A stretch of DNA of 64,000 nt from Lampris incognitus (lineage: Eukaryota; Chordata; Actinopteri; Lampriformes; Lampridae), in contig NC_079222.1 of the NCBI RefSeq assembly GCF_029633865.1, positions 30,269,311 through 30,333,310 of the forward strand, given 5' to 3'. Within the stretch, counting starts at the first letter, position 1, and the number at the start of each line of letters is the position of its first letter. A program made the translations under genes and the position numbers. Below, in pieces: positions 42,846 through 54,594 of the stretch. A model generated the notes under the pieces. That model made no database searches. It was not told the DNA's origin and worked only from the letters and a program-made list of their open reading frames with translations.

Positions 42846-43590
42846 CACAGAGGGTTTCTGATGTGCGCTGGAAACGATCTGTCTGCCTGCAACCAACGCA
42901 GCCCAACACCCCTTTACTCACTGTTTTACACAGTCAACTTACCAAGGTTTCCCTGGGAAGTGGAAATGACTGGCTTACATGAAAGACATGGACAAAGCGG
43001 GTGTAATGATATTAGGCACTCCAACAGTTTCTGCTACCTTTATTCCATTTGCTCCTTAAATGAAGAAATCTGAAAATGATTTAAGGTTTTTTTGAAATGA
43101 GATTTGAATATGGACACCTTCAGAGGGGAAATTTTGTTCCCTAGCACCTGAACCTGTCCTCACCCCTCACCCGTTACCATGACCTTATCCTTCTCAATCC
43201 TGCATGCCTTTGTAGTCCTAGCATGCTTTGTCTCAGGCTTCAACTGTACAGTACAGTGTTTGACTTTAGTTCTAGCCCCCTGTGTTCATCTTTCCTCTTC
43301 TTTACTTGACAAAGCTGTTGTTTTTACAGCAGGGGTATAATTGGGCATTAGGGCAACAGTTGGGGTTTTTATACCAGTGGATAGGATGGTTACTGGTCCT
43401 GAACAACTTGGTGCCCACCACCAGCCCCATATTCTCCTTTAGTAGAGCAGGTTTCTTGACAATGATTGTCTGGTGCACTCTTCTGCTGTGGTGACCAGTT
43501 TTGTAACATATTTGAGGGCAAAAAAATCTGTACAGTTTACTGAAATGAAAAGAGGAGGTTAAAATAAAATGTTTACTTCATACAATGCAT
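42846..43590 (+). other. camkk2: camkk2 3' UTR with polyadenylation signal
   Basis: Non-coding sequence after the TGA at 42843-42845. AATAAA at 43563-43568 is a good candidate signal, with T/TG-rich sequence (TGCATGTGTTCACTTT) about 20 bases on. The cleavage point is inferred. Confidence 0.65.
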
Positions 43591-45014
43591 GTGTTCACTT
43601 TCCCAATGCAAATATTGTATAAGCTACAGGCTATTTTAAATGTACACATTCATACAATTACCTTTTTCAGAAGTTTTTGTTTTTGTTACACCAACAATGG
43701 CACATTGTGAAGAAACCAAGTTGAAAGCTTTTAGTGCTATGGGAACTTCCACACACATTCTTCACAACTTTAAACAGGATAGCATAGAAAAATTAAGATT
43801 TTCTTGAGCACAATTTGTGCGAAGTTTGATGAGTCTTTTCTACGCTACTGTAATATCAAAAACATTTGAGTTAAAGTGTTATTTGTGATAATCTGATAAA
43901 TTGGCAGTGAACGGACTATTCCACCAAATGGGCTTAATGAACGGAAACCGTTCATTAATGAACAGAAACCGTTCATTAAGCAAATTTTACGACACTCATT
44001 ATCTAAAGTTATTGGAATAACTTGATGATTTGTCAAAATTGTATCAACTGCAATGCAGTCCTACCAAACAGTATGGACAAGAAATGTCGGTGTATTGGTA
44101 GAACTCATGGCATCTGGGGGAAACATTTAAATCATTGGAAATGAAAACAGTTTGAAAGCTTCTTGTATTTGTGTCACTGCTCAAAATGGATGTTTGTGTT
44201 TATAGTGAAATCAAGAAATTGCCTGTTGAACCTCAAGTTCCAAAACACCAAAAAAACTAAATCAGCTATCTGATTTAGCTGATTTTGTACAGACTTCTAC
44301 CTTAAATTTATCAATACCTTTAAACAGTTATTCTTTAATAAAATGTCTTCAATTAATAAAGTAGGTAACCCATATAAGTTTTAACATGGAATCATTTGTG
44401 CAGATGCAGGCCTTTCTTACAAATCTATGCATAACATATTGTATTTCTAATAATATTGAACTTAAAAATCTTCATCAACATTTGGTTAGAATATATGCCA
44501 CCCATACACATAATTAAATACACATAATTAATAATAATAATTAATAAATATAAAATTACATTGTCTTAAGAAATGTGTTTTATACTTTCCGATAAGCCCA
44601 AATAATTTTGTCACTAGTATTTTTGTTTGTCTTTTGTTCCTTTCAATTTCCCCATTTTAAGTTTTGATTTTGTCAAAAAAATGTGAGTATATGGTTTGCT
44701 AGTCACTGGAATTGTCTTGACAACATGAACATTAACAATTGATGCTTCCACATGATGCTGCCACACAATTATTATTTCAGCACCTGTGTTGAATGAATGA
44801 CAAAGGAACATTTGAATTTTTACATGACTTCTTGCATGTCACCGAGTCTGTGTTGTGTTTTCTATGACTTACTATGCATAAGAAAAGTCTCTGTATAGTC
44901 TCTGTATAGGGCAATGATTTAACCTGTCAGCAAGCCTTGTTCAATAATGTGCATACTGGAGGCTGAACGAGGAGGGGTTTATGTGGTAGAACATTTCTGT
45001 TTGGTGTCTTGATG
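43591..45014. other. No gene recognised
   Basis: AT-rich. 43933-43980 is a 48-bp imperfect palindrome made of two CCGTTCATTAA inverted units. Otherwise nothing identified. Confidence 0.5.
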
Positions 45015-45190
45015 CATGCTCAATAATCCAGGTAAGAACATCAAAGAAGGTTGAATCAGTTCATCTGGATACAATGTTTATTGACAGAAACGTTTCATCA
45101 CTCATCAAAGTGACCTAGATGAGGGGATGATAATGTTCTGTCAATAAACATTGTATCCAGATGAACTGAGTCAACCCTCTTTGATTTCTG
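45015..45190. mobile_element. Penelope LTR ends in inverted orientation
   Basis: GATGCATGCTCAATAATCCA, then GTTGAATCAGTTCATCTGGA, AACGTTTCATCACTCATC, and the inverse GATGAGGGGATGATAATGTT, AAACATTGTATCCAGATGAA. A compact foldback of the LTR terminus without coding sequence. Confidence 0.7.
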
Positions 45191-47443
45191 TTTGGTGTTT
45201 GTTTGGCCAACCTTTTCCATCACTGATACAATAGTGGAGTTCACCACATCAGACAGACAACCTGGCTGTCTACACAGAGCTATCAACACAATGTATGAAT
45301 GGTTTTGATAATAATCTCACCCGGTGAGGTTGTTATCTAGTGTGTGTTTTGAGGGACCCTTGAAATTCATTTCTTGTCGGCTGCATTTGAAGTATGTTTG
45401 GATTTAAAGGGAAATTCCTGTGACTTGTAGTCTATGATTTTTTTTGAGTACCTATGAATTAGCAAAAAAAAAAAAAAAACAGCGCAAAACTATACTGATT
45501 TGTGATACAGTGCAAAAGGCTACCTCAGTTTACCACAAATTTACATGAAATTGAAGAGCTTGTCAAAGACTTGCTCATTGGGAATAATTAAACCTCTGTT
45601 TTTAGCTATACACAACAAAATGAATATCTCCATTTAGCTGAAAATCACCTCCATGAAAAAAAAACCAAAAAAAAAACAGATGGACACACTGGATTTGATG
45701 CAGTTTAAGAATGCAACACACAAGTATAATGTTTTTGTTTTTTTACATACATTATGATATTTAAACTTTATGCTTGTTTCATCTCACTATATGCCAATTC
45801 TTATCAGAAGAACCAGGCTAACTAGTAACCGTTATTGTTCACAGCTTTGCATTCTGTAGAACTAGTGTCATTTATTTTAGAAAAGCATGGGGCTCTTTAC
45901 CACAAATGCACGCCAACATATTGATCACATAACACTGAGTTGTTGTAGCATGATGCAAGGTTCTAACAAATTGGGACCTCAGAATTAATTATATACATAT
46001 TGTGTCCAATTCAATATTTAAATAAAATACAATTGCCTTTCTGTAATGGTTCTTGACTGAATTTTATTCCAATCAAATTGTTTTGCCCCACTGCAAACAG
46101 ATTTAAATCCAGTAGGCCTATGATTTAATTTAGAGGAAAATTACCAATAGATAGCATTGTATCCTATGACACTTAATTACTTGCATATACTTGCAATAAT
46201 TACAAAAGGTTCATCTCTTACTCCTGAGAAAGATCATCTGGATAGCAAAGATTAACACAAATTACTGTATGCTTCATTAAATAGGATACAGACAACTGAA
46301 TTTCAAGTTTCAAGTTATTCATTGGGCCATGTAAATCGTAAAGCTAACAATACCAAAATAGAATGGTATGTGTAGAGCAACAGGGCAGTAGTGTCGGTGA
46401 GAGGATATTAGGTCAGGTTGAACCTTACCTACCATGTCCCCCTTGAGGCGTCTGGACAGTCACTTCCAGGGCCAACCCCACCCAGGACGGCTGCAAGCCC
46501 AGGTTGCCCCAGAGAGGGGGGCACCCTTGTCTGCAACCCGTTCTATGGGGGGTAAACATGTCTGCTCTATTGGCAAGGAGCACAAGCTGGCCCCCATCCA
46601 GAACAAGAAATTCAGATGACTGTCTGGGGACCCAGATTAGTGTCCCTACCCTAATTGTCTGATGTATATGACACTTGTTGTTTGTGACACTACTTTTGGA
46701 TAGAGAACGGCATTTGAATGAACACAGTCACATCTCTAAAGAATATAATTACCAGAGCGCCCATCAATCATATCGCTCCTCTCTGTCACCTACTGTTAAC
46801 AGTAGTGTAAGAGCTGACCCACATCACAGGCAAGGTGCCTTCCCTCTCTCCACTGCACAACACAACCCTCCCCTCTATCCCTCTATCCACTACAGATAGT
46901 CATTTAGGAGCGTTGGCCAAAACAGTCTCTTCCTCTTCCCATCAAGTGCGAGTCTTGCGATACCAGACAATCGGACATCTCCGCCTACCAATGGCCGGGG
47001 ACTTCTAGATGCAAGATAGCTGCAACAATGGCAGCGAGGAAATCGACTCAAGCTGGCGACATGACCAGTCGTGCTCCGAGGAGTTAGCCGGAAAAAGTGG
47101 CAATTTCTGAATAAACTCTTCTTATAGCATATTTTTTATAGCCAAAAAATCGAAGAATTGTCTTTGAAGAAACAACGGAGCTTTCCCGCTAAGTATCTTA
47201 CTGCTGCTTACACCTTAGATCTGCATCTAGAGAAATGAAACGCGAAGCTTATGTTGACTAGTGTAGTGTATTTGAATAAGAAGTGGATTACTCAGTGTGA
47301 CTGCTAGGCGGCACTGTAACTTTGCTGTTGTGTTACTGTGTTTGTATTGAGACCACAGAATAAAAAACGTCGTCGACTGGCTAGACATGGCTTCCACCAC
47401 ATCATTTATTACAACTAGCCTGAAGCTAATAGCAAGCGCCAAC
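45191..47443. other. No gene recognised
   Basis: Mostly AT-rich. 46421-46620 is a GC-richer segment of unknown nature. About 46980-47110 contains ATGGCAGCGAGGAAATCGAC and a short frame that could be the start of a LINE ORF1, but it stops after 18 codons. No exon supported. Confidence 0.4.
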
Positions 47444-47447
47444 GATG

Positions 47448-48167
47448 TGTAACGGGGGCAGTCCTATGCTGTTCTCTGCTGGTCAGCCTGCTGCACGCCC
47501 GTCACTTCCATCATCAGCTCTGCGTTGTGTTCTATTTTCGGTGGGGTCCCAGGTGTTATGGGGGGCCCTCAGTCTCTCATCATCATCATCATCATCATAA
47601 TCAAGGAAGGAGGGGGGACACACAGGACTCTATTTGGCTCACCTTGCCATTTATTTTGGTTTCAAACCCTTCGACAACCGTCCAGTCCTCCAGCGGGAGC
47701 GGTGTTTCTTACGGACGTGGGGGTCGAAGTTCAACCACTGCCCGGACTCCACTCGTGTGCGTTAGAAGTAGAAACCGTCCACGGGACTCCGATGTAAGAA
47801 AGGATAAACAAGTATTTTATCCCACAGCTTGCAGTATCTTCTTACAGGGATACTCAAGGTTACGTTCTCCTCAACCCGCAAAACTGTCCCACGGTAAGAA
47901 AACACGCGTGGCTCGGCTCGATTGCTGCTTGAGACTCCTCCCACAAAACAAAAATGGCCTCTCCCGCGTTCCGCCTTCCGTGTACCCATAAGACCTCTCT
48001 CTTAAAACGACAGTACACGTATATGACGGTCGTTGTAAAACACATAAAAGTAAATAATGACATAAAATAAAATGTAGTAAACACAAATAACAGCACACAG
48101 ACAGGATTTGGTGATATTTCATACTCAAACAAAATAAAATAAAAACATTAATTTTAACCTGGTTACA
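47448..48167 (-). repeat. 3' LTR of the gypsy element
   Basis: 720 bp, read on the - strand from TGTAACCAGG to CCCCCGTTACA. A reverse-strand AATAAA lies at 47650-47655. It contains a (TCA)n stretch at 47577-47597. Confidence 0.85.
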
Positions 48168-48180
48168 TTCACCCCTCCTG
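48168..48180 (-). promoter_or_regulatory. Polypurine tract
   Basis: On the - strand CAGGAGGGGTGAA abuts the 3' LTR start, the expected site and composition for the plus-strand primer of an LTR retroelement. Confidence 0.75.
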
Positions 48181-48469
48181 AAATTCACCAACATCCTGAC
48201 AGCAGGATAAAAAGAGAAAGAGGAAAGGAAAAGCCCATCACTGACTACTGGCACAAGTGAAAAGAAGGACCTAGTCCTCCAGTCAACTTAGGAGCTACCT
48301 TGGTTACGAGGTCCAGAAAATAATGAGGTTGATCAAGTCTCAGAATTCCCTTAGATCAATGTGACGCCTGATACGCCACACCATGCACTTGGCCCAAAAC
48401 AACCCTGTCTGATAGACACCTAATAACTCACATTAAACTAGTTTGAATGACTCCAACCTCCATCAAAGT

Positions 48470-51400
48470 TCAAACCCTCACACTCCGTAGAAATGGCATC
48501 TGAGCCATAGATTCTATTAACCTGTTCACTGACCTCACCACCCTCCCTGTGCGTGTCCTAACCCGACCATCGCTCTCTACTTGTGTGCGTGAGACAGTGC
48601 GAGCTGCAACATCTGTATCGAGTGAGGGTGGTGCCCCTGTGTGCGAATCAGTGTGAGATATAACACCTACATCGAGTGAGTGTGATGCCTCTATGTGTGG
48701 TGCATGTGTGTTGTGTGGTGCGTGTGTGTTGGGTGGAGACTGAGCAGTGGCCCCCACAGGACTGACTACCAGACTAGACGGAATGAACTCTTCCGCTTCT
48801 GCCCACTCAGATCTAGGTGAGTCTCCAAGTGATGAGACTGCTAGCCCCACTGCATCCCCTGAGACCGTCAGGCCATCTGCACTGTCCTCCTCATTGGACC
48901 CTGCGCAGTCAAGCAACTGACTGGTTGTACTGGACTCCTCACCCTGATCTAACTCAGGGAGGGGCAAGAAGTTGACCTCCAACAAACGGTTCCTGTGCAC
49001 CACCCTGGTGTGCCCCTCTGCATCCTGAATCTTGTAGACATGGATATTGGGGTTGACACCGACAACCGTGTACACTCCGTTCTCCCATTTGTCAGCCAAC
49101 TTTCTCTTCCCTCGCTCACTCTGGTTCGCAACCAAAACACGATCCCCGACAGACAGGACAGTGCCCTTGGCATGTCTGTTGTACTGTCGCGCCTGATGCT
49201 GCTGCTCAGCCGTGGAGTGCTTCTGAGCGATCTCCATTGCACTCCTTAGACAGGAAAGCAGAGACTGAGCATAAGAGTCATAATCAACAACGTGAGGGTC
49301 ATGCAAAACCTGCCTGAACATAACATCCACCGGCAGTCTTGGGACACGCCCATACATCAGGAAGAAAGGCGCGTAACCCGTGGTCTCGTGAACAGTGGCA
49401 TTGTACGCGAGCGTGAGAGAATGGATCTGCTGAGGCCACTGTTGCTTCTGCTGAAGCGGAAGGGAACGGAGCATATTCCCCATCGTGCGATTAAACCGCT
49501 CTGTCCCGCCATTACCCATAGGATGGTAGGCCGTCGTGTGGGACTTCGCTACACCCGCCAACCTGAGAAGCTCTGCAATCAGGTTGCTCTCAAAGTTTGT
49601 GCCCTGGTCAGAATGTATTCTCTCCGGAAACCCGTAAACACAGAATACATGATCCCAGAGTTTCTTGGCGACCTGCTTCGCTGTCTGATTGGCGCAGGGG
49701 AATGCGTGAGCAAGCTTAGTGAAGTGGTCAGTAACCACTAGGACATCGACCGACCGCTGCTTACTGTCCTCAGCGGACCAGAAATCCATACACACAAGCT
49801 GCATCGGTGCGGAGGTTTTAATGCTCTCCAGGGGCGCGCAAGCAGCTGGCTCTGGGGTCTTCCCAAACACACATCTCCGACAGCATCTGACATATGCTCT
49901 GATATCCCTCTCCATGTCAGGCCAATAAAAACGCTGCCTTGCAAGAGAGAGAGTACGGTCCTGGCCCTGATGACCAGCGTGATCGTGGATGCCAGACAGT
50001 GCCTTGTCTTTCAGACTCAGAGGTAAAACATACTGAGACCTCCTCTGCTTGGACACTGGGTCCTTTGTCACCCTGTACAAGACACCATCATTGACTTCCA
50101 ACTTCTCCCACTGTTTCAGCAGCCTGAGGACCTTCTGGTCAGCACCATGCCTCTCACGCCTCGATGGCCGCTTCCGAACAGCGATAAAGGGCAACACCTT
50201 GGAGATGCAGGGGTCCTGCTCCTGACTCAACCTGAGCTCCTCGGTGGATAACATTGGCAGTGTATCCTGACCACCCGACAGATGCTGAACGTGCTGGACC
50301 AAACTGAGTGCTGTGAATACTGATGCATCAGGCCAGTCACATTTGGCTTGACAAAAAGCCCTGACCTCAGCTGCATCACAAGCAAACCCAGATCGCGCAC
50401 TACTCAGTGTTTGGGACTGGCAACTGAGTCTGAAAACATCCTGCACAGAGTCCCCCTCAACCCCGTCGGCTTCCTGAACAAGGGCCGGGTAGGGCTCCCT
50501 AAGTAGCCTCTGACTGACGGGCTTGGAAAAAGGGTCGCGACTCAATGCATCCGCCACCACGTTTTTCTTCCCTGGCAGGTGTTTGAGATCGAAGGTGTAA
50601 GACGCCAACTTAGACACCCAGCGGATCTCACACGCGTCAAGCTTCGGCTTCGTTAGGAGATAAGTCAGCGGATTATTATCTGTCCAAACGGTGAAGCTTT
50701 GACCCTTCAGCCAGTGGCTGAACTTTTCACAAACACTCCACTTCAGCGCCATGAACTCCAGTCTATGAGCTGGATACTTCCGCTGTGAGGCACTGAGGGA
50801 CTTGCTTGCAAAACCAACAGGTCTGGCCTTGGACTCTCCTCGGGGCACTTGAGACAGCACCGCGCCGAGTCCGTCCAAAGACGCATCGACCGACAAAATG
50901 AAAGGCACCTCAAAGTCTGGATGGGCAAGCACCACACACTCCAGTAACATCGTCTTCAACAGATCAAATGCTTCCCCACATTCCACCGTCCAGTCTGCGG
51001 AGGTAAGCTTACGGAAGCTGCCATGGGGCTTCTTATCCTTAGCCGACCTCCCCCTCCTCTTTTGTCCAGCTGTAAGGGCGAACAGGGGCTTAGCCACGGA
51101 GGAGCAGTTCGGGAGGAAATGCTGGTAGTAAAATACCATACCAAGGAAAGATTTGATCCTACGAACAGAAGGCGTGCACCCATCACCTTCCATGAGATCC
51201 TGCACTGTCATGTTGGAGATGACCTCTACTTTGGAGGGATCGACAGACACACCTCCGCCATCAACCACGTGGCCCAAAAACCGCACCCGCTTCTGCAGCA
51301 GATGACACTTCTTCGGAGCCAGTTTCAAGTTGTTCTCCCTCAACCTCTGAAACACAGTGCGGAGCCTCGACAGAGCCTCAACCTCTGACGGCGCGAAGAC

Positions 51401-53152
51401 AAGAAGATCATCAAGATAGCACAAAAGCTTCGTGAAGTTCAGATCCCCAAAGATCCCAATCATCATTCTCATGAAGGCTGCAGGGCTATTACAAAGGCCC
51501 TGTGGCATGCGATTGTATTCATGCAACCCAAGGGGAGTCGTGAAAGCAGTGTACTTCTTGTCATCTTCATGCATTGGGATGTTGAAGAAGCCAGAGGTGA
51601 GGTCCATCGTACTAAAGAGGCAGTTACCACCCAGCGCGGCAAGACAGTCCGACTGGTGTGGCAAGGGATGAGCGTCTTTCAAGGTCCGAGCATTCAGCCA
51701 TCTGAAATCAGTGCAGATCCGAAGCCCGCCATCCTTCTTCCATACCATAACCAGCGGTGAAGCGTATGCGCTCGAGGACTTCCGGATAATCCCTTTCTCC
51801 TCCATATCAGTGAGAACCTGTCTCAACTTCTGATAGTGGGCTGGGGGAACCCTCCTGTAGGGCAAGCGAAAGGGGCGCTCATCCACCAGATGGATGCGAT
51901 GTGTGTATCCTGTGACCTCGCCACAGTCCAGAGAGTCCCTGGAGAAGATGTCATGGTACTCGGTGAGCAGCTGAGTGAGCTGGGACTTGCATGCCTCACT
52001 AACCTGACAGGAGCTGAGGTCAATGTCACTGAGTCCGAGCTCTGACAAACTCCTAGCCGGCTGGACAGGGGGACAGGCACTATCTGTGGCGTTGGACTCA
52101 TGCCTCCCTGCAACTGATTGCAGTCCCTGGAAAACATTAAAGTCCTCAATCGCCAAGCATGGAAACACATCAGCCAACTTGCAGTTCCTTTTCAGTGTGA
52201 TGGCTTTGTCAGATGGATTGACAACAGTCATGGGTACCCACCTATCACCCCAGAGCGGTGTGACAAGTCGACCTACGAGGACACTGCGTGGCATGGCCTT
52301 GGAGTCTGTCGGCTCCACAACAACAGTGCTTCCAGCTGACATAGGCACCTTAGCAGGAAGTCTGCCCCAGACTAAGTGCTCGTGCCTCGGTAAGAGTGTC
52401 ACGGCCTGGGTGAGCTTAACAGTACCTATCTTCTCAGGAACTGCACCACCCCTCCAGCGCTCTACATTCGTGAACATGGACAAGAACTGTTCAACGTCAG
52501 GACTAGACGGATGTTCCTGTCTGGACGCGATGTCCCAGTACTCAGTACCACTCTTGAGTACATGGGCCACATGTTTAATGACGTTTGTGCCGACTATCAG
52601 ATCATCATGCTGACCGGGCACGACCAGAGTGGGTATGACAAAGGAAACACCATAAAGCTGCATGTTGAGGTCATAAAAACCATCAGGCCTAGTCTCCAGA
52701 CCACCGCAGCCAATCAAGACAATGTTCTCTTCAGGCTGCTGCTTCTCAGGTAAAACACCCCCAGAGCGGAGCTTCTCTACTGCATTTTCACTGATACTGC
52801 ATGACATAGAGCCAGTATCCAACATGCCATTAAGCTGCACACTCTGGTTGATAAGAACAGGAGCATAGAACAAGTCACTGAAAGCCTGAATCCTCTGTGT
52901 CGCCTGAATGACCATACGCGAACCCTGAGGTGCTTTGGCACACTTGTCTTCATACAAGTGAGCCAGGTCGGAGACATCAGTGAGGGATACATCTACATTA
53001 CCCACACCATCCCTCTCTAGGTGTGGGTTTAGTAGTTTAACGGACGAGACTGACGACCAGCTCTTCCACCAGGCTGAGAACGGAGCTGGTTGGGCGGCTG
53101 AGGGTGAGGACAGTCCCTCTTCCAATGACCAGGAGACAAACAGTTTATACAT
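48470..53152 (-). CDS. Gypsy pol polyprotein (protease, RT, RNase H, integrase)
   Basis: A 1560-codon open frame. Numbering is from its first ATG, which lies inside gag, so the true N-terminus depends on frameshifting. Aspartic protease with LDTGS at 111-115. RT about 425-600 with motif A STMDLTSGFFNI, LPQG-type MPQGLCNSPAAF and catalytic YLDD at 579-582. RNase H about 750-875 (SVDAS, E799, WTDNN). Integrase about 1050-1330: zinc-binding HDHAGH with CRRC near 1091-1094, and D1123, D1182 and E1218 in the D-x35-E arrangement (SDQGTNF, GNGGTERFNR). The C-terminal roughly 150 residues are low-complexity, with no obvious chromodomain. No internal stop. The first 124 nt overlap gag in the -1 frame. 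Confidence 0.95.
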   Translation of the reverse strand: MYKLFVSWSLEEGLSSPSAAQPAPFSAWWKSWSSVSSVKLLNPHLERDGVGNVDVSLTDVSDLAHLYEDKCAKAPQGSRMVIQATQRIQAFSDLFYAPVLINQSVQLNGMLDTGSMSCSISENAVEKLRSGGVLPEKQQPEENIVLIGCGGLETRPDGFYDLNMQLYGVSFVIPTLVVPGQHDDLIVGTNVIKHVAHVLKSGTEYWDIASRQEHPSSPDVEQFLSMFTNVERWRGGAVPEKIGTVKLTQAVTLLPRHEHLVWGRLPAKVPMSAGSTVVVEPTDSKAMPRSVLVGRLVTPLWGDRWVPMTVVNPSDKAITLKRNCKLADVFPCLAIEDFNVFQGLQSVAGRHESNATDSACPPVQPARSLSELGLSDIDLSSCQVSEACKSQLTQLLTEYHDIFSRDSLDCGEVTGYTHRIHLVDERPFRLPYRRVPPAHYQKLRQVLTDMEEKGIIRKSSSAYASPLVMVWKKDGGLRICTDFRWLNARTLKDAHPLPHQSDCLAALGGNCLFSTMDLTSGFFNIPMHEDDKKYTAFTTPLGLHEYNRMPQGLCNSPAAFMRMMIGIFGDLNFTKLLCYLDDLLVFAPSEVEALSRLRTVFQRLRENNLKLAPKKCHLLQKRVRFLGHVVDGGGVSVDPSKVEVISNMTVQDLMEGDGCTPSVRRIKSFLGMVFYYQHFLPNCSSVAKPLFALTAGQKRRGRSAKDKKPHGSFRKLTSADWTVECGEAFDLLKTMLLECVVLAHPDFEVPFILSVDASLDGLGAVLSQVPRGESKARPVGFASKSLSASQRKYPAHRLEFMALKWSVCEKFSHWLKGQSFTVWTDNNPLTYLLTKPKLDACEIRWVSKLASYTFDLKHLPGKKNVVADALSRDPFSKPVSQRLLREPYPALVQEADGVEGDSVQDVFRLSCQSQTLSSARSGFACDAAEVRAFCQAKCDWPDASVFTALSLVQHVQHLSGGQDTLPMLSTEELRLSQEQDPCISKVLPFIAVRKRPSRRERHGADQKVLRLLKQWEKLEVNDGVLYRVTKDPVSKQRRSQYVLPLSLKDKALSGIHDHAGHQGQDRTLSLARQRFYWPDMERDIRAYVRCCRRCVFGKTPEPAACAPLESIKTSAPMQLVCMDFWSAEDSKQRSVDVLVVTDHFTKLAHAFPCANQTAKQVAKKLWDHVFCVYGFPERIHSDQGTNFESNLIAELLRLAGVAKSHTTAYHPMGNGGTERFNRTMGNMLRSLPLQQKQQWPQQIHSLTLAYNATVHETTGYAPFFLMYGRVPRLPVDVMFRQVLHDPHVVDYDSYAQSLLSCLRSAMEIAQKHSTAEQQHQARQYNRHAKGTVLSVGDRVLVANQSERGKRKLADKWENGVYTVVGVNPNIHVYKIQDAEGHTRVVHRNRLLEVNFLPLPELDQGEESSTTSQLLDCAGSNEEDSADGLTVSGDAVGLAVSSLGDSPRSEWAEAEEFIPSSLVVSPVGATAQSPPNTHAPHNTHAPHIEASHSLDVGVISHTDSHTGAPPSLDTDVAARTVSRTQVESDGRVRTRTGRVVRSVNRLIESMAQMPFLRSVRV

Positions 53153-54564
53153 CGGTTCTCCCGGCTGCAGTGGGAAAATGTGGAGTGATCCGGAGACTTA
53201 CAAACCCTGCACAACCTCTGCGGTGCGTCTGACACCTGCCCTGCGGCGCTAGCTGGCGGTTGAGTCTGCGTCGGTGTCCGGACTGCAGCGCTAACTGGAA
53301 CCTGAGTCTGCATTTTGACCAAACGGTCTAGCAAGCTCACCAAACTCCTCATATAATCATCACCGCCAGAGACAGGTGCAGGAGACGGTGTAGGAGACCT
53401 TGCACAAAATGGTATAGGAGATGACGCATGAGCCGGGACGGGAGATAGCACCACCGGCACGGTCGTGTTCAAGTCGGGAGCCATGTCGACTACAGGGACA
53501 TGAACCTGTGAATGGAACCTACGCTCTACCGCGCCTGCTTCACGTTGTCCACCTGCAGCAACACGGGACTTCCTCTCCAGCATGTGCTCATCAAGCCTCT
53601 CCTGGATCTCGCTAGCAGACCATTTCCCTGCGGACTTGAACTTAAAAACATTGGCAAGAGACTGATCTGGACAGTGTTTGATAAACATCATGCTTACCTC
53701 GTGGCTTGGCTCTTCAATACTACGGCCCTGCCACTTCAAGCATTCGTCAGCCACCTCCACTGTCTTATTAAGCCTAATCCAATACTCCATAGCGTCCTCA
53801 CCTGGCTTGGGCAGCGTACTGTAAAAGTCCGCCAGGGGCATGCTCGAGTATGTGAAGTCACTAAAGTGTTGCTTCAGTACATCAAAAATAATGTGGGGGT
53901 TCGCTATGTGGTCGACAGATGTGTTGCGCAGCTTTATCCTCACCACGTCCCCTGCTTTCCCCATAAGCTTAGCTAGAATCTCATGTGACTGCTCACTAAC
54001 TGGAATGGCTCGCTTCCTCAAATACAAAGTCATAAGGCTCTCCCACTCATGAACTGTAAACTTATCAGAGCTATCGCCCCTGAAAATAGGAGGCTCCCTA
54101 GCGTCTGTCTGCATTACTACTCTAACACTAGGAGCTGTCTCCGAACACGGTTCAGCAGACCTAGCACTGTCTGTGTGTGTGTTTCTAAGCATTTGTGTTT
54201 CCTGCAGCTTAGCAGTGATTGACTCTCCTATCTTCTCTGCTAACCGAGTAATGAGCATGGCTAACTCACCCACTGGCTGCTCGCTGTTACCCAGCACAGC
54301 CCCTTCGCTGATAACTGGCCTGGCCCATTCTACGTAGCGTGTGGAGGTGAACTGAGGAGTGCCAAATGTGGTCGGGTCTCTAGGTCCTGGTGCTCTGGTG
54401 TCTGGTTCCCCGCCCTCTAAGAGCTGCCCGAAACTCCTACCTACACCTAGCCGTAAACCCCCACCCACATCTAACTGGTACCCCCTCTCCATAGCACACT
54501 GGCGATCCAAAAGATCCTGATCAGCAATGTTACCCCCACCTACGTACGAACCACCCTCTGCCAT
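53029..54564 (-). CDS. Gypsy gag (capsid/nucleocapsid)
   Basis: 511 codons from the ATG at 54562-54564 (MAEGGSYVGGG); the same frame is open a little further upstream, through leader sequence. The middle part has the gypsy capsid look (FRGDSSDKFTVHEWESLMTL, AMEYWIRLNKTVEVADECL). Near the C-terminus are a zinc knuckle CINCLSPGHWKRDC and a preceding Cys/His cluster CRVCKSPDHSTFSHC, both fitting nucleic-acid binding. Proline-rich linkers lie between. It ends 124 nt inside the pol frame, so pol is probably made by -1 frameshifting. Confidence 0.9.
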   Translation of the reverse strand: MAEGGSYVGGGNIADQDLLDRQCAMERGYQLDVGGGLRLGVGRSFGQLLEGGEPDTRAPGPRDPTTFGTPQFTSTRYVEWARPVISEGAVLGNSEQPVGELAMLITRLAEKIGESITAKLQETQMLRNTHTDSARSAEPCSETAPSVRVVMQTDAREPPIFRGDSSDKFTVHEWESLMTLYLRKRAIPVSEQSHEILAKLMGKAGDVVRIKLRNTSVDHIANPHIIFDVLKQHFSDFTYSSMPLADFYSTLPKPGEDAMEYWIRLNKTVEVADECLKWQGRSIEEPSHEVSMMFIKHCPDQSLANVFKFKSAGKWSASEIQERLDEHMLERKSRVAAGGQREAGAVERRFHSQVHVPVVDMAPDLNTTVPVVLSPVPAHASSPIPFCARSPTPSPAPVSGGDDYMRSLVSLLDRLVKMQTQVPVSAAVRTPTQTQPPASAAGQVSDAPQRLCRVCKSPDHSTFSHCSRENRCINCLSPGHWKRDCPHPQPPNQLRSQPGGRAGRQSRPLNY

Positions 54565-54594
54565 GTTCCTACCTCTAACACTCAGATAAAATAG

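Noticed and set aside
47252-47387. Short solo LTR (TG...CA with AATAAA)
   Set aside because: Only 136 bp, with no flanking duplication and no second copy in the window; could be chance.
48949-54052. Several 60-200 codon frames antisense to gypsy gag and pol
   Set aside because: Shadows of the real coding strand; no domains, and they overlap intact retrotransposon frames.
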